Below are positions 23,699 through 37,253 of a DNA stretch of 64,000 bases, one piece after another. The notes under the pieces were generated by a model, which was given only the letters and a program-made list of their open reading frames with translations, had not been told where the DNA came from and did no database searches. Source of the stretch: Citrus sinensis (lineage: Eukaryota > Streptophyta > Magnoliopsida > Sapindales > Rutaceae). The stretch's first letter is position 1; each line of letters opens with the position of its first letter. The stretch lies in the NCBI RefSeq assembly GCF_022201045.2, contig NC_068563.1, forward strand, positions 26,757,001 through 26,821,000, written 5' to 3'. The position numbers and the translations under genes were made by a program.

Positions 23699-25405
23699 TT
23701 AAGATGAAGATGATGATTCCTCGGCATTCTCTCTAAATTTCTTGTAGATATCACTTCTATAAAACTCTCTTGTCCTAATCACCAATATGAACGAAACAAG
23801 GGCTCCGAAGCAAGTAACACACGCCAAGATTATAAATGGTAGCCTGTAGCACTTAACGCCAATGCATATCAGTTCTTTCACGTCTGACCTATTCATGCCC
23901 TTCTTCGCGAGCTCTTTTACTGCTTGATGATCATATAGGCTCCCTGTGACCTTCACATTGAGAATATATGACCCAAGTGGGCTTGCCAATTGCCCACAAT
24001 TGAACAATGTGGAGTAGTACTTAAGCCCAAAGAGCTCAGAGATGATGGCAAAAATCAACGGCAATTGTGCACCAAATGAGAATCCTATGATCACAGAAGC
24101 AACATAGACTGAACCCGGGAACGGGAATGCGATCAAGAGCAGGCCAATGCAGGATAAGACAAGGACCAACGTCAACATTAGCGGCCGCGGCATTTTGTAC
24201 TTTGCCAGTAGGCCTTCTGAGACAAATCCGGCGAAGACTCTCCCAAAGTAATTCCATATGCTAACAAGTGACACAAATGATTTAATGGTTTTTGTTGGGT
24301 AGCCAAGTGACTCACCAATTTGCCCCAAGTTGTCTATGGCTGTTAAGCTTGATCCAAGCCCACCGAAAGTTGCAACAAATAGAATCAACATGTCAATGCT
24401 CAGAAGTGCTTGCAAGATTGTGTAGTCTTCTCCTCTGGGCGGCTTATCACAAATGGTGAGGAAACAAGATTTAGTACTACCTTTTGGCTCATCAGGAGGT
24501 GGCAGTGGCTCTTTCTTTGGTTCAATTTCGGCTGGTTTTTCGACGGTTACTTCAGAAGGGGGCTGTTTTTTGAGGTTCCATATGGCTAGTTCTTCTCTAA
24601 TGGCAATAGCAAGAGGGACGAAGAGAAGCACAATACAACCAGTAGCACTTGCTGCATAGGCTTCCCTGGGGAATGACATAACTTTTTCCAGTATTGTCAT
24701 TACCATAAGAAACAATGCTAACACAATCGATGCGTAAAGAAAATGGTAAAAGACTTTAGCTTCATGACTTGTATGTTGAACAACCGGTATGATCCTTATT
24801 GTGTACACAAAAATAACTGATATTGCAGCTGGGAGCCAACCAATAAGAAGAATAAGAGATTTAGAGTCGTTACCATAAACGGCCAAATAAACTTGTGTCA
24901 AAATGGCTCCACTAAGCCCGGTAAAGCCTTTCAAGAGACCAATCATGTTGCCTCTACTTTCAGGGAAGTTCTTGACACAAGTGACAAGAGCCCCTGTGTT
25001 TGCAAAGTTCTGGGAATTGGCACCTATGCAAATGTACGCACACATGTGCCAAACTGCGGGCTTGGCAATCTTGCCGGTGACCGCGAGCCAGATCATCAAG
25101 TAGCCCGCAAAGTTCATTCCAGAACCAACAAGGAGAACAAACCATGTTGGTGTTATTTCACCTAGGAGGCCTGAAGGGACACCAACATTGGCTCCAAGGT
25201 CTTTAAAGAATCCTAAGAGATTGAGAGTTGATTGATCATAACCAAGGGAGGCCTTTATATCTTTTGAATATGTACCAAAAAGATAAGTTGCCCCAGCTCC
25301 GGCCATGATCAAGAATGATGCAAAAACTGAAAACCATCTGCCTCTAATCACATGTAACATAAAATGGAACCAATTGGTACCTCCACCTCCACCACTTTCA
25401 CCCAT
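23699..25405 (-). CDS. Nodulin-like / NFD4-type MFS transporter, single exon
   Basis: An intact 568-residue frame with no introns. It matches the plant family of nodulin-like major facilitator proteins related to NUCLEAR FUSION DEFECTIVE 4. The N-terminal nodulin-like half starts with '[20 protein letters not shown]' and includes '[20 protein letters not shown]', '[20 protein letters not shown]' and '[20 protein letters not shown]'. A long proline- and acid-rich cytosolic loop (about residues 277-325) separates it from the second MFS half, which has a '[10 protein letters not shown]' motif and ends '[20 protein letters not shown]'. About 12 membrane-spanning segments can be seen. The start ATG follows a clean leader, and length is typical of the family. 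Transport substrate is not deducible; relatives are described as putative transporters of the plasma membrane or endomembranes. Confidence 0.94.
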   Translation of the reverse strand: MGESGGGGGTNWFHFMLHVIRGRWFSVFASFLIMAGAGATYLFGTYSKDIKASLGYDQSTLNLLGFFKDLGANVGVPSGLLGEITPTWFVLLVGSGMNFAGYLMIWLAVTGKIAKPAVWHMCAYICIGANSQNFANTGALVTCVKNFPESRGNMIGLLKGFTGLSGAILTQVYLAVYGNDSKSLILLIGWLPAAISVIFVYTIRIIPVVQHTSHEAKVFYHFLYASIVLALFLMVMTILEKVMSFPREAYAASATGCIVLLFVPLAIAIREELAIWNLKKQPPSEVTVEKPAEIEPKKEPLPPPDEPKGSTKSCFLTICDKPPRGEDYTILQALLSIDMLILFVATFGGLGSSLTAIDNLGQIGESLGYPTKTIKSFVSLVSIWNYFGRVFAGFVSEGLLAKYKMPRPLMLTLVLVLSCIGLLLIAFPFPGSVYVASVIIGFSFGAQLPLIFAIISELFGLKYYSTLFNCGQLASPLGSYILNVKVTGSLYDHQAVKELAKKGMNRSDVKELICIGVKCYRLPFIILACVTCFGALVSFILVIRTREFYRSDIYKKFRENAEESSSSS

Positions 25406-28232
25406 TTTCTTTTGTTACCTTTTTAGCCTTCAATTCTAATAACAAGATTGATATAGAATAAAAGAAATGAGAGCAGAGGAGGAAGAAGAGGTACCTAGAT
25501 TCAGAAACAGAACAAGAGAAATGACAAATGGTGAATGATTTGTTTAAAGAGTGGGGCTATAAATAAAGCGAAGGATAATGCGTGGACCAGGTTCTGTGAA
25601 GTTACAGTGTTTTTGGACAAGCCGGATAAAAGGGGAGGATAAAATTTGCTTTATGATAAAAATCTATATATAAGGCAAATCCGAAGGAGAATAAGGCAAA
25701 TAAAATTAAGTCCATCCATGCATCTCCTATATGTTCATCTTCTATCATTATTCGTGTAAATGATATGTGAATAGAAACTTAATTAATTAATTGATTTAGC
25801 CACCAAAATGACTAATCCAGACGAGGGTTAAAACTAATTTTGTGTTGTTACGGATTAACTTCTATATTAATAAGCCACCGAATCTAAAAACCCACGCGGT
25901 GCCAGGATTCCACCAACTCTTCCAAATATGAGCTGTGAAACCATTACCCAATTATCCACTCACTCTATATTAAGATTTGTCTTTAATATTATTATTAAAC
26001 TTTCACTTAACAATAAATTTAAATTTTTTGATCTAACAGTTTCTCTATACAGATTTATAAGATCCAATGACAATTTCACTTGGTCACATTTTGTAATAAG
26101 ATTCTGATAGATAAGGATTAAATTCGTTAAAGTTTTCGGCAATTGATTGAGTTCTTCTTACCTAACTAAGTCCCTTGAAAATAAGCAACCTAATCAATCT
26201 CGTTTACCAAAAAAGCAGAGTTTGAAATTAGGGACGTAATTTCAGCAGGCTAGTAGTAGTTATATAATTGACAAAAATAAATCAATCTTATCCTGAACGC
26301 ATTTTTGACGATGCCTTTGTTTTCTTGTTCGGCTAGTTAACATCAACACCAAGAAGTGAAAATCAATTATCAGTAGCTTCAACAAAGGTTTGCTTCTACA
26401 CTACATAGGCTGTATTTGGTTGAGGCAAGAACTAAAATGCCCAAATGCTTTATTTATTTATTTTTTGTTTGAACCACGAGATAGTCCTGAGTGGACCCTA
26501 ATTGTGGAAGACACCTTTAAGCCTGTATCACAACTCAGACTAATTTCCGCTCACACCGAATCGGCCCGTAAGGAATAAAGTGCTGGCTAAAGTGGTGACT
26601 CCATACTAAAGCGGGGCTTAAACCTCTGACCTCTCTTAATGAATGAAAGTGCTAGCCAAAGTGATGACTCAATATGAAAGCGGTACTTAAATTCCTAACC
26701 TCTCTTAAGGAGTGAGAGTGCCGAACTATTCACACAAACTAACTTTGGTTGCTTTATTAATTTATTCATTTATTTAGCTGGAAAAAAAGGAGTAGTATTT
26801 GCAAGTAGATTTGTATACATGCTCGTGACTTTTTAGATTGGGGAATATCAACCCTCCATTTCTCTGTCGACCCATTGGATTGTTGTGATTTGTCATATAC
26901 AGGCAAAAAGGGCTGGCGTCACAGGCGAGAGCCGCCCATGCTCTTTTCACATTGTTGTGCTCAAATCTTGTGTTGAAAAGGCCAAAACCCACCGCCACTT
27001 TGCATACACGGCGCTAATTAATTAATTAAATGATGCTAACACTGGGGCTCACACGTTCTTCAGTTGGTAGAATAGTCCATTTTATCATTGTTTTTGTTGA
27101 TAAAATCTTGTACCGCATGTGACAAATGATATGATATGCCTCGAGCTGGCATCTCACGTGTGTGATATTTGATGATTCTGCACCATTGATTATTACTGCC
27201 GCGTTGAATTTGACAGACACCAACCGCCGGTGGCTCACTGGTGGGGTGAACCGTCGGAGTGCTGTGGCGGTCCAATACGTTTAGTAGTGCCGCTGCTCAA
27301 ATTATCACTTCTACTTCCACTGTTCTGGACTATTAAGCTCAGAGTTGTATATATTAACAAGGGAACTTGCTTGGCCGCCAATATTTTTTTTTTTAATATA
27401 ATTTTTTTAATCATAATCATCAACAGATATACACAGCCAATTTGTTTTGGTTAGCATAGCCAAGTGGTAAGAATGAAGCAACAAGGTGATGATGCCAATA
27501 AGGGCAATGCCAGATCATCATGGTAATCAAATAAGCATAACGGATTGCGACAACACACGTATAATTTATAGGGGTTAATGGGCCCCTAGTTTCAGAGTAG
27601 CAGTAATTTTGAGGATCATTATCACCGTTGTTATTTTGGTTGAATAAATAATGATATTCTGATTAGAGATGTAAAATATCAAGGATATTGATATCACACG
27701 GACAGAATTAATCCATGGATATAAACGAGGAATGGGTGTTTTTAGAAAACAGATGAGGGGCATGTAAAGGGAATTTAAATTGAAGCCCACATGCGAGGCT
27801 CAGCATACTCGGGTTCTATTATGACGGTCGAAAATTTAACTGCGGTAGTTTCGACATGCCAAATTTATGATGGAGCTAGCATTTTATTTTTGTACTAACA
27901 TTTCCCATTTATGATGTGTGTTAGAAAGTTGCCACATTCCCAATGACCCAATCTTATATAATTGGATAAAAAAATATTTAAAACATTTTTAATACTGTCC
28001 CAAGGTACTGTAGTATGGATCTTCCTCTATTTAGTCCATTTTACCATATAAACAAAGAACGATTATTCTTTTATTAATGTGTAAATTTAAGATATTGGGG
28101 GAAAACTAAATACATATTTAATTTGTGTTATTTATTCTAAATTTGGGCGGGTTGGAATCAATTTTCAGTCTCCATGTTCCTTTACCTATATAATTTTTTT
28201 TTTTTAAAAAAGCTAAAAAAATAAAGACATGA
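25406..28232. other. Upstream of the MFS gene and gene-free intergenic DNA
   Basis: The first few hundred bases are the likely 5' leader and promoter of the minus-strand MFS gene. Beyond that I see no gene. A tandem repeat is described separately at 26574-26718. The less AT-rich island at 27.2-27.3 kb shows no recognisable coding or RNA feature. Confidence 0.55.
26574..26718. repeat. Two-copy tandem repeat, 68-bp period
   Basis: 'aaagtgctggctaaagtggt' at 26578 recurs as 'aaagtgctagccaaagtgat' at 26646. Each is followed by 'gactc', 'aaagcgg', 'cttaaa' and 'cctctctta', and the start of a third unit ('agtgagagtgcc') follows. The unit is non-coding. The upstream 120 bases ('gagtggaccctaattgtgg' onward) look like part of the same dispersed repeat, possibly a retroelement fragment, but I cannot name it. 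Confidence 0.65.
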
Positions 28233-28241
28233 ATGATAAAT

Positions 28242-28964
28242 GAGAAAATTTATGTCTACCCCACTAGTGAAGTGATAATCTTTAAATCGCCCCTAACTAT
28301 TGAAAACATTAAATAACCTCTTAAAATTCGTTATCTTTAACTATTAACTGACGTTGACTTATAATTTTTTTTTCTTATCTTTACTCCTTTGTTTTTTTCT
28401 TCATTTTTTTTCCTTTTCTTTCATGTATATAACCCTAGTAGCATTTTTCTTTTGTTCTTTGATTTTCCTTTTTTTTATATCTATATTTTTTTAAATACAT
28501 TTACAAGATGGAAAAAGAATAATAATGATAATAACAAAAAATAGGAAGAAAAGGTAAAATATTATTCTTTTTATTTGTAGCTTTTAATTAATTTCTATAT
28601 TTATTTTTTAAAATAAAATTTTAAATACGAGAAGGTAAAATTTAATCCGTTCAAAAGCATTAGTCATATAGGCACAAAATAAAAATGTTTTAAAGTATTA
28701 GGCAACATACTACAAATATTTGAAATATTTATGTGTGTTTTAAAAAACCCAGAAAGATTTGGACCCATGAAAATTAGTCTACCTAGGTTTGACCTTTTTT
28801 TGTTAATTGATTGTTAGGAAAATGTACAAATATTATTTTATACTTTTAGCCATTAAAAATAACAAAGAGATAACGAGTTTTGTGAGATAACTTGATGTTT
28901 TCAATAGTAAGGAGGGCGATTTGAAAATCGTTACTTCGCGAGAGGAGTTGGCCGAAATTTTCCC
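28242..28964. mobile_element. 723-bp non-autonomous element with roughly 110-bp inverted ends
   Basis: The left end GAGAAAATTTATGTC and the inverse of the right end GGGAAAATTTCGGCC start two imperfect inverted repeats. Their shared landmarks are 'gaagt', 'aaatcgcc', 'actattgaaaacat' and 'ttcgttatct' or 'ctcgttatct', extending about 110 bases inward. The interior is AT-rich without a long open frame. Flanking 9-mers ATGATAAAT and ATAACACAT match at 6 of 9 positions, so the target duplication is uncertain. Mutator-like is the best guess from the long inverted ends. Confidence 0.6.
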
Positions 28965-31900
28965 ATAACACATTATTTTGTATAAGTAATTCATAATTTT
29001 AAGTTATTTATTTCCAAGCAGTACTAGTGAGTTGATTAGCGTTTCTACGATATTTCCCCATGCCTTCAAGTCACCTTTATATAAAATTTAACTCTCACTT
29101 TTACTTAAATACTTTCCATCACTTCCTTTTATTTATTTATTTACACTTTTAATGCAAAAATATATTGATAATGCTCAATTTCAAAGCCTATTATTTGACC
29201 TAAAAAAATGATAAGTTCTTATTTATAATTTAAGCAAATTTTCAATTTAAAAAAAAATTAAAAGGATTCCAATGCATATGACTTGTCACCTATTCGAAGA
29301 GAATTTAACTCCACCAAAGGAATACAAATGATGTGTGTTTGTTTTTTTTTTTTTACTATATTTAAATATTATAAAATATGTACATGGATTATTATTATTT
29401 TTATTAAAGATGTATATGGATAATTAATTTTTTTTAATTGATATGGAAAGAGCAATTTGCATTCCGATCAAAATAATAAAACTGCGTAGCAGGTAGAGAG
29501 TTGTTTCAAAAAACTTCAAGGAGACACAAAATGAAGCTGTGCGTTATTCTGTTTTACCAACAAAGATCAATCTATTTCTTTAGAATTGTAGGGATTGGGC
29601 AAAGTCCAAAAATGAAAGAATAAATTGGACATCGCCCACTCTTATCTTTCTAATTAATACTTTTTCCGCTAACTTTAGGCCTGCATTGCCTGTTAAGGCC
29701 CAACACACAATTGTTCGTTCACCAATTATCATTATATTTTTGGGGTTTGGCTACCGAATTACCAAATCAATTTCTCCGTTTGCTGCAAATGGGTTGAAGA
29801 GAAAGCACTTCTATTGGGTCAACAATTCATGTTATATTGCCTGTCCCCCCGTGTGTGTGTTTGTGTGTGTGTGTATACCGATCAGGTGCACGGTTCTCAA
29901 ATAGGGAGTTTGTCACATGCGCTGTCGCTCGACTGCACGCACTTGATCAAATTATATATTTATATAGTGATGTATAACTCGATCTTTGTAAAAATCACTA
30001 ATTTCTTTTTAATTTTGAATAATAATAATAGTAACAAATTATTTATTTTAAATGCGTGAAATATATTTTTTTCTAAGTAATTTCCACAAAATATTTAAGA
30101 AAACAAAATAATGTAGTTATTAGGATTTAAACTACAAGTTTTTTATTATATGAAAAATGTCTCTAAATTCTTTTTAACTCTCCAAAAGGAGTTTGGGCAC
30201 ATGTAAAAAAAAAATTAATGATCAAGGCCGAATCCCCTCTTGGGCCTTGGTTGGATCCGCCCATAATTGCTGATATAAGTCACTTGTACATATTAAAAAT
30301 AAAAAATTTGATAATGACGCCATGGAATTTTCTTACTTGTAGATGATGAATTGATGATGAGGCCTAAGATAAACTTTCAACTAGAACCACATATAATAGC
30401 TTATGTAGTTATATAAGCAGATCGTTGATTCTCATCCAGTTTGTTCCCTCCTGCATTGCTAGCACATAACCACATTTTAAAGTGCAAATTACCAAATACT
30501 TGTCCCCTTTACAAAAAAAAGCACCTTTCTACAATTATTTTACCAATAATTGATCCCATGCTTTCCTCTTTTTCTGATGTACATATTTGGAATAGCATGT
30601 GCCTGGACAGCTCACGCTTCAAAGCTGTAGCCTGTAGGGTCACTGCCCCAAAATTTATCACCCCTTGCAGGGTTTGAGGTCTTTAAATGGGGTACCCTTT
30701 GCCCCTTTTCTTTCAGTACTTTCATAATTTCTAAGGTATGGCATACGCCCACAATAGAACAGGTCTATAATTGGTAACTGTTTTTCAGAATTTTGATGGG
30801 TGAAGAATGATTAAGGTTTGTGAGTGTTCTGTTCAGTGTTTTAAATGCAGTGCATATGGACCTCCATAAGTCCAATTGTTCTACACTTCTGCTTAGGTTT
30901 ATTTCCAATGGTCCCATAAAATAATTGTCAAAACAGTGCCCTACAAATTTGTGGATTCAACCTAAAAACAGTTGCATTTGTTCTAATATATAACCAAAGG
31001 GTCGCTTTTGTTGTAGCAATTGCCACCATGGTCCCTGATCCTTAAATTGCTCGGTACCCTTTTCCCTAAAGAAAAAAAATAATGGTGGAATCATTTCATC
31101 CAGGTAACACAATCATGGTGAAAATGAAAAAAAAAAGTGAAATTGAAGATCATTTTCAAGACTTTAAAGTTTAGTATAGAGGCTGATTCTAAGGGAAAAA
31201 GACTAACAAAAGTTCGAGTAAAAATCCATCCGTTGACCACAAAATCTGATTCAAGTTTTACTGAGACCTCGAAAAATGGAAGAATTTGTGTAATTCTGAA
31301 AGTCAAATGGTGATATAACAATTCGGTTTTGCTCTAGAACTCTTAAGCGTTGAGGTTAAGCTTTAAAACTATCATTGCCACTATATTTTCATCACCAATT
31401 TGTTGCTCCATAAATTAATTAATCAATGATTTATACTTGGAAAAGTCTCTAATATCGTGGTCCTCTGAAGAGCTCCAAATTCGGTGACCCAATAAATTGC
31501 CTCTCTATACTACTATATCGTTGTTTACGCATACAGTGTAGTCCAATTTTGAATCATAGCAATGCTACGACCACATCAAATAGCAAATTATGGATAAACA
31601 CTTTGGATACCAATTTGTCCTCCTGGATTGTAATTTGAATTTCAACAAAGTCACAAAAGAGTCTTCAAAATGTGGATCCTACATGTTTGTTTTCTAGGAA
31701 AATGTTGAGCTAAGAGTCCTTAGTCACAAGAAAACCTACAGGACGAGCCATTGCTATGACAGCATAACAACCGTTCTATGTCTTTGATTTTCTGCTGTCA
31801 CCGTTTGTTCTCGTGCATAACCCATCGCTGTCACTCGGCTTCAATTAATTCAACCCATACTTCTCTTGCCGTTTCGAAAGATGCCGTCAACAATATGTTG

Positions 31901-34900
31901 TTAAAAGACAACTCTGCTAATTTAACTCAGTCTGATTTAAGTGCACCGAAATTTTGTAAGAAGATAATTTTCCTGGGCTAACAATAGGTACAAGTTTAAG
32001 ATGACACTCAGCCTGAGTTAATTACTTTTTACAGAGTAATTAGAACCCGCTCTATCTTTTGCACGTGATAAGAAGTTGACGCAAAAGATAGCTCGCTCCA
32101 ATCATAAAACTCGTATCTAAACTCCAAGCAGACCACATAATTACACCCATGATGAGACTTCAGTCTAAGGGAAGCTTCAAGTTTTCTGATTGGCCAAAAT
32201 GAGAATGCGATAGTCCAAAACATGAATTATGGGTTTATTTTTATTTATTTTTTAATGAAAGTAATGAGATAGTAATGGGACCAGTGAAATGATTCCTTGA
32301 TTGTTTGTTTCAAGATCTCAGTTTCAATTTCAAATGAATGCTTCTACTTTTAGGGTACAAGTTACCTCCCCACCGAATAAATATGCATGCACAGCCACAA
32401 CCAGTTAACATATGTGAATTTTACTCTTTTTTATCCTTTTTTTTTTCTAATTACATATGTTTTTGAATCATTCACAGGATTTTGTGTTTCTGGCATTAAA
32501 GAGCTGTAATTGAGGAAATAACTGCTATTGAAAGGATCAGCTTCCAGTGTATCAAATTCGAGAAAATAACATTGAATTAATTCATGCTATTCCAAGTCAT
32601 GAATCAAAATTTATGTCGTGTTAAAATTTGGTGCCCACCAGCATTGAATTTCATAATTTTTGGGCTGTTTTGATGTTTTTGCTTGTTTATTACTTCATAG
32701 TGGGAAGTGAGAGGGTAAATAAGGGTTTTTCTTTTCTTTTTTGACTAGGGCTAATTAATGGTTAGATGCAATTGTTATCAAAATTTAATTATTCCTATGA
32801 AAACAACATAACAACAAATGAATTGGATCGATGACAAGCACATTTGTAGCTGAAGTGGCATTTGGGACATTTAGGTTGTCATTATATTATTTAAGATAAG
32901 GCCGGTGAAGCAATAATGCAATTTTTATATATTCTCCATTACCTTAATACGATATTATTTAACGTGACGTCCATCGTGTACCCCAACAGTCAGTCAATGT
33001 ATCCCTGAAAGCCTTTTCAGCTTTTTTTATTAAGTACAGATTTTGGAGTAAAGTAATGCAACCACCCTATGTCATCTCAAAATTGACTTTTGCCAATGAC
33101 ACATTCTTATTTTTTTTTTCCCGAATTATAAGGCAACATAAATTTTTAGAGAGCAAATCATGGGTGTCCTGTACAAACGACAGTTAATTCCGGTAGGTGT
33201 CCGAAAAAATATTTGAACATAAGAACTTGGTTCGTATATTGTACTAGTAAAATCACTTAGATCAAAGATTTAATCTTATGAATTATGACCCACCAATCGA
33301 AGAAAGACAAGTCTTTATTTTATTAGCACACACAAATTATCCTCTTCAAAGTAAATTAGCTTATAACTTTTCAGGAAAAAAGAAGGGAAAAAAAAAGGTG
33401 CCTTAAAAGACACCTTCGAGTATTTCCTTTGAAGTTCAGTTGCTGAGAATTGCTGCGCCACCAAGAGAACGAGCCAAACATTTGGGCTCGGTTGCTTCCC
33501 CAAAAAGCATTTGAAAAAACGTTAGGGTCTCCTGTACAAACGACAGTTAATTCCGGTAGGTGTCCGAAAAAATTCACCAAAACTGCCCTTCACACGTGTG
33601 CAACTAATCCCAAATTGATCACGATTACATCCCATCCCAATGACAAAAGCATTATCATAACTTATTATTTTAATCTCTTTAAAAGTAAAGAACACGTTGT
33701 GTCATCGTGGGGCGCCTTGGGTCTTGGCCGCTCACGTACGCAAATAACTTGATGATGGTTACTCGCGACTAATCTACTTGTATCTTTCAAAACCATCAAT
33801 TTTTTTTTCCTAGAAATTTCAAAAGCTCCAATATCATCTCTTTGAATCTATCTACAAGTGGAGATAAATTAAAGTTTCAGACTCGGACCGGAATTAAAAA
33901 TTTTTTCCGCGTGTAGAATTAATGAAGTTTGAAGGCATTCTCCAAATAGTTAATGTAATTGAGCTTTGCATTAACTTTCATTTATATTTTACGATAATAT
34001 TTTTGCACGCAATAAAAACAAAACACCTGGCCGTCCAGGAGACTCCTGAAGGCAGTCAAATTCCAAAGACCGACTCTTTGATCGATCATCACAAAATGGA
34101 ATAGAATTGATTGTGTGATTCATAAAAGACCGTAAAAAGCACTAAGAATTCTAGGATAGTCTTGGAAAAAAGTTTAAATGGGCGATCAAAATCAGATAAT
34201 AATTCTCAAGACTGAATAAGCTAAGCTAGACAATGGGGGATGTATTGTACAGAAAGACAAATCTAATGCGATTTGATTCACTCGATTCCTTTTCATTAAT
34301 CTTTTTCAATGCCGCCCAAAGTCAAAAACTTAATTACCCTTTTCCTATGGCATCTATACCAAGTGGTGAGACGAGACGAGACCATGGACCAGTTCAACTT
34401 AATTTGCGATTTCTCAATAATTCTCGAGTAATAAAATTGATTTTTAAGTGGTTGCCTGTTGCTTTTATGGGTTGCGTAAAACTAACAAACTACACTTTAT
34501 ATAATCGTTATTCAATACGAAAAGGCCAAGCTAGCTGCCTCAGGAATGAGATATTTAGACAATTAGACACACGTAAGCATGTTGCATGCAAAGCTAAATA
34601 CAAATTTTCGTATCCCATTCTACGCGGCACGTACTGTATGGTTAATTTAAAGGCTCCAATAAAATCATATTTATATATAATTTTTTTTCATTTTACAAAA
34701 TAAGTGACCAATTTGGGGTTATTGGACACACTGCCAAGGAACAAATACAGCTGTATCCTGTAATATTTGTATATTATTCAAGACTCGAAGCCCACAATTA
34801 ATAATCACCCAACTTTCCCTCCAACAACAAGTGCTTCCCCATAATTGCTCTACTACTAAAGCCACTGTCCCTGAAGGCAGGCATCTCAACCGTTCATCAA

Positions 34901-35640
34901 ATAAAATCCTACGGTCGGAAGCCACCCACCACTGCTGACATATACCACTATTAGAAATTCTTCCATCTTAAGTTAAATCCAAACAGATTGTTGTTGATTA
35001 TGATCTCTCTCAGTGTTGATTAAATCTAAGGTTCAGATGAAAAGCTTATCGTTTACTAAAATCTTATCATTTAAAGTTAAATCCAAACAGCTTATCGTTT
35101 ACTAACGCCAGCCCTCCGTTTTACTGAAAAGCACCTGCACACAGACCTGAAAAGTGCAAACCCATCAGGGGCATTTCAGTCATTTTCTCAATTGAAATTC
35201 TAATAGGACCATAACAAGCATAGAAACCGAGGACTTCATTCAACCAGTTCCATTATGCTCCGTCACCATGTGCCCTTTCTGCTATTTCCTCTCTGTCTCT
35301 CTGCAACGTCTTTAATATTTGTTTTTTTTTTCCCGAAATTATTTATATTAATTAATTAATTAATTAATTAATTTGTTTTCCTCAAAACCTGAGACTACCA
35401 GAACTCAACCAAAGCCATAGCTGCTGATAAACAAAGTTGATGCAAAGTATTGCATCCTTTTGAATTTTTTATTTTTGATAACAGTAGGATGACGAAGTAC
35501 CAACAAACCCACATCTTCTTCTATCACTGTACCTTCATCTCTACTTCTTCACAAACCAGAAACTGAAAGCCCCATCTCATCTGCAAATTAAACAAAAAAA
35601 GAGTCTTTTTTCGCCTTTTTTTTGGTGTGTTTTAAATGCG
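28965..35640. other. Long gene-free interval ahead of FRA8
   Basis: Over 6 kb without a gene I can support. It includes a GT run near 29.85-29.87 kb, a 44-bp exact direct repeat (33167 and 33530), a partial repeat of 'aagttaaatccaaacag' near 34.99 and 35.08 kb with 'cttatcgtttacta' near 35.05 and 35.09 kb, and an ATTA run near 35.35 kb. The last few hundred bases are probably the FRA8 promoter and 5' leader. The longest open frame (34233-34703, plus strand) has no family features and is treated as chance. Confidence 0.55.
33167..33573. repeat. 44-bp exact direct repeat, 363 bp apart
   Basis: The same 44 bases occur at 33167-33210 and 33530-33573, starting 'tcctgtacaaacgacagtta' and ending 'ggtgtccgaaaaaat'. 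There is not one mismatch, though the surrounding DNA differs. The 319 bases between contain no clear gene. Exact identity suggests a recent event or a repeat unit still exchanging sequence. Confidence 0.9.
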
Positions 35641-37253
35641 ATGGAAGAGCCCCTCAAAAGACCCACAAAGAGAAGAGGGTTCTACGTGGAAATGAGGCTA
35701 CTGCACAAAAATGGAAGGCAACAACAACAGCTAGAGAAAAATTCTTGCTTCAAATATTACAAATGGGTTCTTTGGTTCTCTCTGACACTCTATTTCTTCA
35801 GCTCCTATTTCATCAGCCACAACAAGCCCATCCCTTTGTCAAGAACTCATTTTTCTAATTCCAAATCTAACCTTCCGTCTCGTGCCCTCATTGAATCCGT
35901 CAACACAACATCTCTTCAACATCCAACTAGAGGTATTAGTTATTACCTACTGTTAATGTTACCCATAGCATTATGTGTGTGTACACTTTGACTAATTTGT
36001 TGATAAACAGGGGCTTTAGAGGATTTGAAGATATATGTGTACGAGCTGCCATCAAAATACAACACGGATTGGCTATCGAACGAGCGATGCAGCAACCATT
36101 TGTTTGCTTCAGAGGTGGCAATTCACAGGGCACTTTTAAACGACGACGTCATACGGACATTTGACCCGTATGAAGCTGACTTCTTCTTCGTCCCCGTTTA
36201 TGTGTCCTGTAACTTCAGCACCGTGAATGGGTTCCCCGCCATTGGCCACGCTCGCACTCTCATTTCCTCCGCCATTCAGCTCATCTCTTCTCAGTACCCT
36301 TTCTGGAACCGAACCCACGGCTCCGATCACGTGTTTGTTGCTTCCCACGACTATGGTGCTTGCTTCCATGCAATGGTAACAACAAAATTGAAAATGCTTA
36401 TTGGGAAAAAAAATTGTTTTATTTTATGGATTTTTGACTGTTCTGTTTTTGTAAAGGAGGACAGAGCCATTGCAGACGGGATTCCAGAGTTTTTAAAGAA
36501 ATCAATTATTCTACAGACTTTTGGAGTCAAATATCAACACCCCTGTCAAGAAGTTGAAAATGTAGTAATCCCACCGTACGTTTCGCCGGTAAGTGTACGG
36601 AAGACTTTGGAAAAAGCTCCGGTGAGTGGCCGTCGTGACATCCAGGTGTTCTTTCGGGGTAAAATGGAAGTGCACCCGAAGAACGTTAGTGGGCGATTTT
36701 ACAGCAAGTAATTATCACATAATCATGGTTCTTTGATTGTTTTAGGGTTTTGTAATTACGTATTTACCCTTGGTTAATTGTTTTCAGGAGGGTGAGAACG
36801 GTCATATGGAGAAAATATAATGGCGACCGGAGGTTTTATCTTCAGAGGCATAGATTTGCCGGTTACCAGTCAGAAATTGTCCGGTCTGTGTTCTGTTTGT
36901 GCCCTCTCGGGTGGGCCCCGTGGAGTCCGAGGCTGGTTGAATCGGTCGTGTTAGGATGCGTGCCGGTAATCATTGCAGATGGTATCCGGTTGCCCTTCCC
37001 TGACGCCGTTAAGTGGTCTGATATATCCCTAACGGTGGCCGAAAAGGACGTGGCAAAGCTGGGACCGATCCTTGACCACGTGGCTGCTACGAATTTGACT
37101 ATTATTCAGAAGAACTTGTGGGACCCGGATGTTAGGCGGGCCCTGCTGTTCAACGATCACGTCCAAGAAGGGGATGCCACGTGGCAGGTCATTCGAGCTT
37201 TGTCGCAGAAGCTAGACAGGTCGTACAGGAGGTCAGAGGTTTCTGTCCAATGA
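35641..37253 (+). CDS. FRA8: FRA8/IRX7 family GT47 glucuronoxylan glycosyltransferase, 4 exons
   Basis: Exons 35641-35932, 36011-36375, 36457-36707 and 36788-37253 give 1374 nt and 457 residues; Arabidopsis FRA8 is about 450. This is a Golgi type II membrane enzyme of the exostosin-like GT47 family, required for making the reducing-end sequence of glucuronoxylan in secondary walls. The sequence shows a short basic N-terminal tail and one membrane anchor at residues 42-58 ('WVLWFSLTLYFFSSYF'), then a luminal catalytic domain. That domain contains 'LKIYVYELPSKYNTDWLSNE', 'DPYEADFFFVPVYVSCNFST', 'EDRAIADGIPEFL', 'PCQEVENVVIPPYVSP', 'RDIQVFFRGKMEVHPKN' and 'CPLGWAPWSPRLVESVVLGC'. Every intron is GT-AG and phases join. 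The closely related paralogue F8H/IRX7L is the only real alternative. The gene appears intact. Confidence 0.93.

Noticed and set aside
34233-34703. 156-codon open frame, plus strand, the longest unassigned one
   Set aside because: No recognisable domain, signal or splice context; composition looks like translated AT-rich intergenic DNA.
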